DNA of 39,479 nt. Origin: Brachyspira murdochii (GTDB lineage Bacteria; Spirochaetota; JAAYUW01). Below, piece after piece: positions 32,973-39,479 of the stretch. The stretch spans positions 1 to 39,479 of the forward strand of contig DYJT01000014.1 of assembly GCA_020722965.1 (NCBI GenBank), in the 5' to 3' direction. Position 1 is the first letter of the stretch. Each line of letters starts with the position of its first letter. Below the pieces are notes generated by a model. The model made no database searches and was not told the DNA's origin. It saw only the letters and a program-made list of their open reading frames with translations. Made by a program: the position numbers and the translations under genes.

Positions 32973-34492
32973 TCTATGGTAGAAGGTGGTTTTGAGGTTA
33001 TATCATAAACTACTCTATTAACACCATGAACTTCATTAACAATTCTATTGGAAATTTTTGCAAGAACTTCATAAGGAATTTTGTACCAATCGGCGGTCAT
33101 TCCATCTACACTTTCGACAGCTCTAATAGCCATCAATTCGTTATAGGTCCTATTATCACCCATTACCCCAACGGTTTTAATGCCTGTTAAAACCAGAAAG
33201 TATTGCCATATTTTGTTTGAAAGACCAGAATTTGAAATTTCCTGTCTTAAAATAAAATCTGCCTCTTTTAATATATTTAATCTTTCTTCTGTTACTTCAC
33301 CAATTATTCTGATTGCAAGTCCAGGTCCTGGGAATGGCTGTCGGAAGACCTGATGATCGCTTAAACCAAGCTCTTTGCCGAGTAGCCTAACTTCATCTTT
33401 AAATAGGTATTTTAATGGTTCAATTAAAGTAAATTTAAGATTTTTTGGAAGACCACCTACATTGTGATGGCTTTTTATGGTTGCACTTACATTAGTACCA
33501 CTTTCTACTATGTCGGGGTAGATAGTCCCCTGAACAAGATACTTTACATCATTAAATTTTTTAGCTTCCTTTGCAAATGTATCTATAAAAAGTTTCCCTA
33601 TTATCTTTCTTTTCTTCTCGGGATTTGTAACGCCTTTTAATGCGTTTAAGAATATTTTTTTTGCATCTACCAATTTGAAAGTGATATCTTCTCTACTACC
33701 AAAAGAATTAACAACTTCCTCCCTTTCGCCTTTTCTTAAAAGTCCATGATCGACAAAGATACAGATAAGATTTTTACCGATGGCTTTGGCCAAAAGACTT
33801 GCGGCAACTGTTGAATCTACACCACCAGAAAGTGCGCAAATCACCTTCTGATTTTTTACCTGATTTTTTATTGCACTTATTTGATCGTAAAGATATGAAC
33901 TAATTGACCACTTACCTTCGCAATTACAGACTTTATAAAGGAAATTTTTGATAATTTCAAAGCCAAACTCGGTATGGTAAACTTCTGGGTGAAATTGAAG
34001 AGCATAGATTTTTTTTTCATTATCTTCAAAAGAAGCGTAAGGGCAGGCATCTGTAGAAGACGTTCCAACAAAATTTTCTGGCAATTTACTTACATAGTCT
34101 GTGTGGCTCATCCAAACATTAAAAGTTTGAGGCAGTTCTTCAAAAAGTATAGATTTCTCTTTTTTTAATGAAACTTTGCCGTATTCTCTAAAATCTGATT
34201 TTGCCACAATCCCATTTAAAGATTGCGCTATAAGCTGAGCTCCATAACAAATTCCCAGAATCGGTACTTTTAGTTTATAAATCTCATTTGAAATCATCGG
34301 GGCATTTTTTTGATATACGCTTGAAGGACCACCAGAAAAGATTATTCCGACAGGATTCTTATCTACTATATCCTCTATTTTGGTATAAAATGGTAATATC
34401 TCAGAGTAAATTCCGGCTTCTCTAACTCTTCTGGCTATAAGTTGACTATATTGCCCGCCAAAATCAATTATTATTGCCTTTTCCTGATTCAT
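32963..34492 (-). CDS. guaA: GMP synthase (glutamine-hydrolysing)
   Basis: 509-residue enzyme that converts XMP to GMP with glutamine and ATP. The class I glutamine amidotransferase domain has the nucleophile C82 (LGICYGAQL) and its His/Glu pair in [11 protein letters not shown]. The ATP-pyrophosphatase P-loop is [13 protein letters not shown]. The C-terminal dimerisation domain includes [18 protein letters not shown] and ends in KPPSTIEWE, both typical. AGAGG precedes the ATG by 7 bases. It lies 102 bases downstream of guaB in the same direction, and its end overlaps the methyltransferase gene. Full length. Confidence 0.98.
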   Translation of the reverse strand: MNQEKAIIIDFGGQYSQLIARRVREAGIYSEILPFYTKIEDIVDKNPVGIIFSGGPSSVYQKNAPMISNEIYKLKVPILGICYGAQLIAQSLNGIVAKSDFREYGKVSLKKEKSILFEELPQTFNVWMSHTDYVSKLPENFVGTSSTDACPYASFEDNEKKIYALQFHPEVYHTEFGFEIIKNFLYKVCNCEGKWSISSYLYDQISAIKNQVKNQKVICALSGGVDSTVAASLLAKAIGKNLICIFVDHGLLRKGEREEVVNSFGSREDITFKLVDAKKIFLNALKGVTNPEKKRKIIGKLFIDTFAKEAKKFNDVKYLVQGTIYPDIVESGTNVSATIKSHHNVGGLPKNLKFTLIEPLKYLFKDEVRLLGKELGLSDHQVFRQPFPGPGLAIRIIGEVTEERLNILKEADFILRQEISNSGLSNKIWQYFLVLTGIKTVGVMGDNRTYNELMAIRAVESVDGMTADWYKIPYEVLAKISNRIVNEVHGVNRVVYDITSKPPSTIEWE

Positions 34493-34594
34493 TAATTTAC
34501 CTCTAACTTACCTTTTTTAATTTAAAAATCTTATTAAAAAAATATATTAAATTCAAAAATCTAATAAATTTCAAAAGTTGATAAATTTAAAAAT

Positions 34595-36151
<1,557 letters not shown>

Positions 36152-36195
36152 TTAAAATTAAAAAAAATAATAAATTAATAATCTCTAAGCTAATT

Positions 36196-38715
36196 TTAAA
36201 TAAAAAGATTTAAAGAACTTGTTGAAGCAGACTCCATATATGTAGCAACACCTCCAACTTTGACATTGTCAAGAAGTTCTTCTTTTTTTACTCCCATTAT
36301 ATCCATAGACATCTGGCATGCAACAAATGTTATATTAGCATCTATTGCTTGCTGAATCATATTATCTAGTTGACTGACATTTTTCTGTTTCATTCTAAAT
36401 TTCATTATCTTTGGCCCAATATTTAACATATTTAATTTTGAAAGTTTTAAGTTCTGTGAGTGCTTTGGAAGCATAAAGGAAAACATCTTACCCATAAAGT
36501 CTTTTTTAACTTTTTGATGTTTTCTTTTTTTAATTATCGAAAGACCCCAAAAGGTAAAGAACATGGTAACTTTTTTGCCAGTGCTTGTGGCACCCAAAGC
36601 AAGAACAAAAGAAGCAAGTGCTTTATCCATATCATCCGAAAAGACTATTATGGTAGAATCATTTAAATTATTTATCATTTCTTTTTGAGAAAGTGATGAA
36701 GCCACAGACTGTACATTTGAAATTGTTCCTTTTTGAATCTTAGCTGTAATAACCCCAGAATCCTCAGATAAAGATAAAAGTGTGTTTTTAGTAAGATTAA
36801 CCCATGCAGAAACATCTTTTTTAAAACCAGGATCTGTCGCCTTTACTTCTACGATTTGACCTGGGTTAATAGTTTCAAAAGATTTTTTAAGTTTTAAAAT
36901 AGGACCTGGACATTGAAGACCACATGCATCAATTGAAATTGTCTTTGCTTGATCGAGGTTAGACAAAGTTGTTTTGTCAACATTAGTAGAATATGGATTT
37001 GCCTGATAGATTAAATCATCTTTTCCAATGTAATCTTTTGAAAAAATATCCTCATTGGATTGCTTTTGAGTCATATACTCATATGTTTTGTAACCACCTG
37101 CAAGATTTACAACATCCTTAAATCCGTTTTGTACCAAAATTCTATATGCTACATATCCTCTAAGACCGACACCACAAAATACAACTATTTTCTTGTCTTT
37201 AGGAATCTTATTTAAATTCTTCCGCAGCTCATCAACAGGAAGGTTAATAGCTGATGGTATGGTTCCAAGATCAAATTCTTCTTTTGTTCTTACATCAAGA
37301 AGATATATTGAATCTTTATCCATGGAAATTAAATTATCCCAATGTATCTGTTTTAAACTTCCATTAATGATATTTTCTGCGACAAAGCCAGCAATATTTA
37401 AAGGATCTTTTGCGGAGGAATATGGTGGTGCATAAGCATGTTCTACGTTTTCAAGATCTTCAATTGTTCCATTTTTTAGTAACAATGCCGCTAAAACATC
37501 TATTCTTTTATCAACACCTTCATAACCAACAATTTGTCCTCCCAGAATCTTGTGGCTATCGATATCGAATAATACTTTAACTGTCATCGGTAAAGCACCT
37601 GGGTAATAACCAGCATGGGATGAAGCATGTATTATAACTTTATCATAGTTAAAATTTTTATGTCTTATGGTTTTCTCTGAAAGACCAGTTGAAGCAACAG
37701 TTAGGTCGAATACTTTTGCGATTGCTGTACTAATAGAGCCAATGTATTTTTTATGGGGTCCAAAAACAATATTATCTGCTACAATTCTTGCTTGTTTGTT
37801 TGCAGGCCCTGCAAGAGGAACAGGTATATTTTCGCCAAGTAGTAGATGTTTAGCTTCGGATGCATCACCGATTGCATAAATATCGGGATTGCTTGTTTGC
37901 AAGAAATCATTTACTAAAATCCCGCCTCTTTGACCTATTTCAAGATTTGCCTCTTTTGCCAGTTTTGTCTCTGGTCTTACACCTATGGAAAGTATAACCA
38001 TGTCAGCATAGATTGTTTCTCCGCTTTTTAAGTTAACAGCAATATTTAATTTATTGTCTTCAAAACTGGTGACAGAATCGTTTAAATAGAACTCTACACC
38101 TTTTGTTTTTAAATGTTGATGTATTTCACTTGCTATCTCAAAGTCTACCTGTGGCATGACCTGAGGAGCCATCTCTACAATGGTAACGAGAAGACCGAGA
38201 TTGTGAAGATTCTCAGCCATTTCAAGACCAATAAAGCCAGCACCAACTATGATAGCTTTTTTGATATTATTTTGTTCGATATAATTTTTAATATCCTTTG
38301 TGTCTTTTGGATTTCGTAAGGTAAAAATCCTTTGATCATCAATACCAGGCAAAGGGGGTTTGAAAGGGTCTGCGCCAGGAGATAGGATAAGTTTATCGTA
38401 AGAGATAAAACCTGTTTCATTATTTAATAGGTTTTTAAATTTAACAATTTTATTTACAGGATCGATCGAAATAACTTCATGATTAACCCTTACATCGATG
38501 TTAAATCTACTATTAAAAGATTGGGGTGTTTGTACGAAAAGATTATCCCATTCTTTTATGGTCTGACCTATATAATATGGTAAACCACAATTAGCATAAG
38601 AGATATGGGATCCTCTTTCAAACATTATTATTTCAGAATTTTCGTCAATTCTTCTAAGTCTTGCAGCAGCCGTTGCTCCTCCTGCTACTCCTCCGACTAT
38701 AATATATCTTGACAT
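36196..38715 (-). CDS. CoA-disulfide reductase-type flavoprotein fused to rhodanese, TusA and DsrE-like domains
   Basis: 839-residue, four-part protein for sulfane-sulfur or CoA-persulfide handling in the cytoplasm. Part 1 (about 1-440) is an FAD/NAD(P)-disulfide reductase: FAD motif GGVAGGATAAARLRR, redox C43 (SYANCGLPYYIG), NAD motif VGAGFIGLEMAENL and a dimerisation domain. Part 2 (about 445-550) is a rhodanese with active C514 (VVFCGVGLRGY). Part 3 (about 590-665) is TusA-like with C602 in CPGP. Part 4 (about 680-839) is a DsrE/DsrF-like domain with C800 (ACQMSMDIMG). One Cys sits in each part, so persulfide could pass along the chain. CoADR-rhodanese fusions are known as NAD(P)H sulfur/polysulfide or CoA-persulfide reductases. 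AAAGGAG lies 7 bases before the ATG. Confidence 0.93.
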   Translation of the reverse strand: MSRYIIVGGVAGGATAAARLRRIDENSEIIMFERGSHISYANCGLPYYIGQTIKEWDNLFVQTPQSFNSRFNIDVRVNHEVISIDPVNKIVKFKNLLNNETGFISYDKLILSPGADPFKPPLPGIDDQRIFTLRNPKDTKDIKNYIEQNNIKKAIIVGAGFIGLEMAENLHNLGLLVTIVEMAPQVMPQVDFEIASEIHQHLKTKGVEFYLNDSVTSFEDNKLNIAVNLKSGETIYADMVILSIGVRPETKLAKEANLEIGQRGGILVNDFLQTSNPDIYAIGDASEAKHLLLGENIPVPLAGPANKQARIVADNIVFGPHKKYIGSISTAIAKVFDLTVASTGLSEKTIRHKNFNYDKVIIHASSHAGYYPGALPMTVKVLFDIDSHKILGGQIVGYEGVDKRIDVLAALLLKNGTIEDLENVEHAYAPPYSSAKDPLNIAGFVAENIINGSLKQIHWDNLISMDKDSIYLLDVRTKEEFDLGTIPSAINLPVDELRKNLNKIPKDKKIVVFCGVGLRGYVAYRILVQNGFKDVVNLAGGYKTYEYMTQKQSNEDIFSKDYIGKDDLIYQANPYSTNVDKTTLSNLDQAKTISIDACGLQCPGPILKLKKSFETINPGQIVEVKATDPGFKKDVSAWVNLTKNTLLSLSEDSGVITAKIQKGTISNVQSVASSLSQKEMINNLNDSTIIVFSDDMDKALASFVLALGATSTGKKVTMFFTFWGLSIIKKRKHQKVKKDFMGKMFSFMLPKHSQNLKLSKLNMLNIGPKIMKFRMKQKNVSQLDNMIQQAIDANITFVACQMSMDIMGVKKEELLDNVKVGGVATYMESASTSSLNLFI

Positions 38716-38829
38716 TTAAATCTCCTTTAAAAATTTATTAGATTTGTACTAATAATATAAACAAAAAATATTACAAAAGAAATAAAAATAGGGGAAATTT
38801 TTAAGATTTTATGAATTTAAAGAAGGTTG

Positions 38830-39408
38830 TTATTTTATAACTTTTACAATATCTCCATTTTTAATGCTTGCAGCGCTACCTTCATCAAAATCAATATGGC
38901 ATTCTGGTAAGAAAGTATCTTTAATCCTTATAACAACATCTTTGAAAATAACTTTTCTTTGATCTATACCAGCCTCGATTGAGACTATTTGTTTGTCCTT
39001 CAATCCCATTTCATCTGCTGTTTTTGGGTCAAGGTGAATATGTCTTTTAGCTATAATAAGCCCCTCTTTAAGTGCTATTGAACCTTTAGGTCCGACTATT
39101 GTCATGGGAGCAGATGATGCAAGATCACCAGATTCTCTAGTAGGTGGTGGTTCAATTCCAAGGACAAATGTATCGGAATACATAATTTCACATTGAGTCT
39201 GGTTTCTTGTAGGTCCAAGAATTCTTAATTTGGGGAATTCACCTTTTGGTCCAACTAATTTAACGCACTCTTGAGCTGCGAATTGTCCTGGTTGAAGAAG
39301 ATCTTTAATCTTTGTAAGTTGATAACCTTTACCAAAAAGAGCTTCTAAATCTGACTGGGAAAGATGAATATGTCGGTTTGATAGATTAACAATGACTGTG
39401 TCTTTCAT
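38830..39408 (-). CDS. pduL: phosphate propanoyltransferase (PduL-type phosphotransacylase)
   Basis: 192-residue zinc enzyme that exchanges CoA for phosphate on short acyl-CoA (acetyl- or propionyl-CoA) to give the acyl-phosphate used for ATP synthesis. Two PduL domains are visible. The metal-site His motifs are NRHIHLS (H13, H15), KRHIHLDP (H123, H125) and ECHIDFDE (H171). The N-terminus begins almost at the first motif and lacks the encapsulation peptide of microcompartment PduLs, and no shell genes lie nearby, so it should be cytosolic and act as a general phosphotransacetylase. TAGGAG lies before the ATG. The sequence from the start codon back through the ribosome-binding site (CATTTAAATCTCCT on the plus strand) is identical to that of the fusion gene 114 bases downstream. 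Confidence 0.95.
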   Translation of the reverse strand: MKDTVIVNLSNRHIHLSQSDLEALFGKGYQLTKIKDLLQPGQFAAQECVKLVGPKGEFPKLRILGPTRNQTQCEIMYSDTFVLGIEPPPTRESGDLASSAPMTIVGPKGSIALKEGLIIAKRHIHLDPKTADEMGLKDKQIVSIEAGIDQRKVIFKDVVIRIKDTFLPECHIDFDEGSAASIKNGDIVKVIK

Positions 39409-39438
39409 TTAAATCTCCTAACTTATTTTGTTTTATTC

Positions 39439-39479
39439 GTAATTTTCTATTATTAGTAATTTTCTATTATTAGTAATTT
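39439..39479. repeat. 17-bp tandem repeat at right edge
   Basis: GTAATTTTCTATTATTA at 39439-39455 and 39456-39472, plus seven bases of a third copy, running off the window. It lies upstream of pduL on the minus strand. Its total copy number is unknown. Confidence 0.85.

Overview
This is an AT-rich window (coding DNA roughly 30% G+C by eye, spacers much lower) from a Gram-negative-type bacterium. Support for a Gram-negative cell comes from a complete apolipoprotein N-acyltransferase (lnt), two predicted lipoproteins and a periplasmic-type OppA. My best guess is an anaerobic spirochaete. The clues are a MurA whose catalytic Cys is Asp (as known from Borrelia and Treponema), the class III cyclase plus TPR lipoprotein pair, an all-helical 552-residue protein of spirochaete type, the PduL route for acyl-phosphate, and the base composition. 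The lineage is an inference; the window has no rRNA gene to settle it. The genes look chromosomal. I see no phage, integrase, transposase, rRNA or CRISPR array.

Layout. 1-214: an 8-bp tandem repeat and an odd spacer. 215-5200 (minus): lipoprotein, metG, unknown exported protein, TPM-domain protein, a likely operon. 5394-8419 (plus): a small PAS protein, a class III nucleotide cyclase and a TPR lipoprotein. 8432-10727 (minus): an alpha/beta hydrolase and a U32-family protein. 10939-18103 (plus): a PH-like membrane protein, the full peptide ABC transporter oppA-B-C-D-F, and a dCMP-deaminase-like gene. oppA is separated from oppB by a strong hairpin terminator, and oppB from oppC by a repeat-filled 309-bp spacer. 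18109-22080 (minus): PHP-domain protein, lnt, a small membrane protein, and a stand-alone PIN-domain protein. 22166-23869 (plus): xseA-xseB. 23908-25808 (minus): murA overlapping a PduO-type cobalamin adenosyltransferase. 25928-31374 (plus): queA (TTG start), a P5C dehydrogenase (pruA), a 2-hydroxyacid-dehydrogenase-like protein with all three catalytic positions altered, and an unknown protein. 31486-31559: an initiator tRNA-Met followed by a hairpin terminator. 31638-36061 (minus): guaB-guaA-RNA m5C methyltransferase. 36196-39408 (minus): a four-domain CoA-disulfide reductase/rhodanese/TusA/DsrE fusion and pduL.

The metabolic theme is peptide and amino-acid use: the peptide importer, proline/glutamate-semialdehyde oxidation, energy conservation through acyl-CoA to acyl-phosphate (PduL), B12 adenosylation, and sulfane-sulfur handling. 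Housekeeping genes for purine synthesis, cell wall, tRNA modification and DNA repair lie between. I found no clearly new defence or mobile system. The items most worth a second look are the catalytically altered dehydrogenase next to pruA, the C-to-D MurA, the sulfur-handling fusion, the oppB-oppC repeat spacer and the orphan PIN protein.
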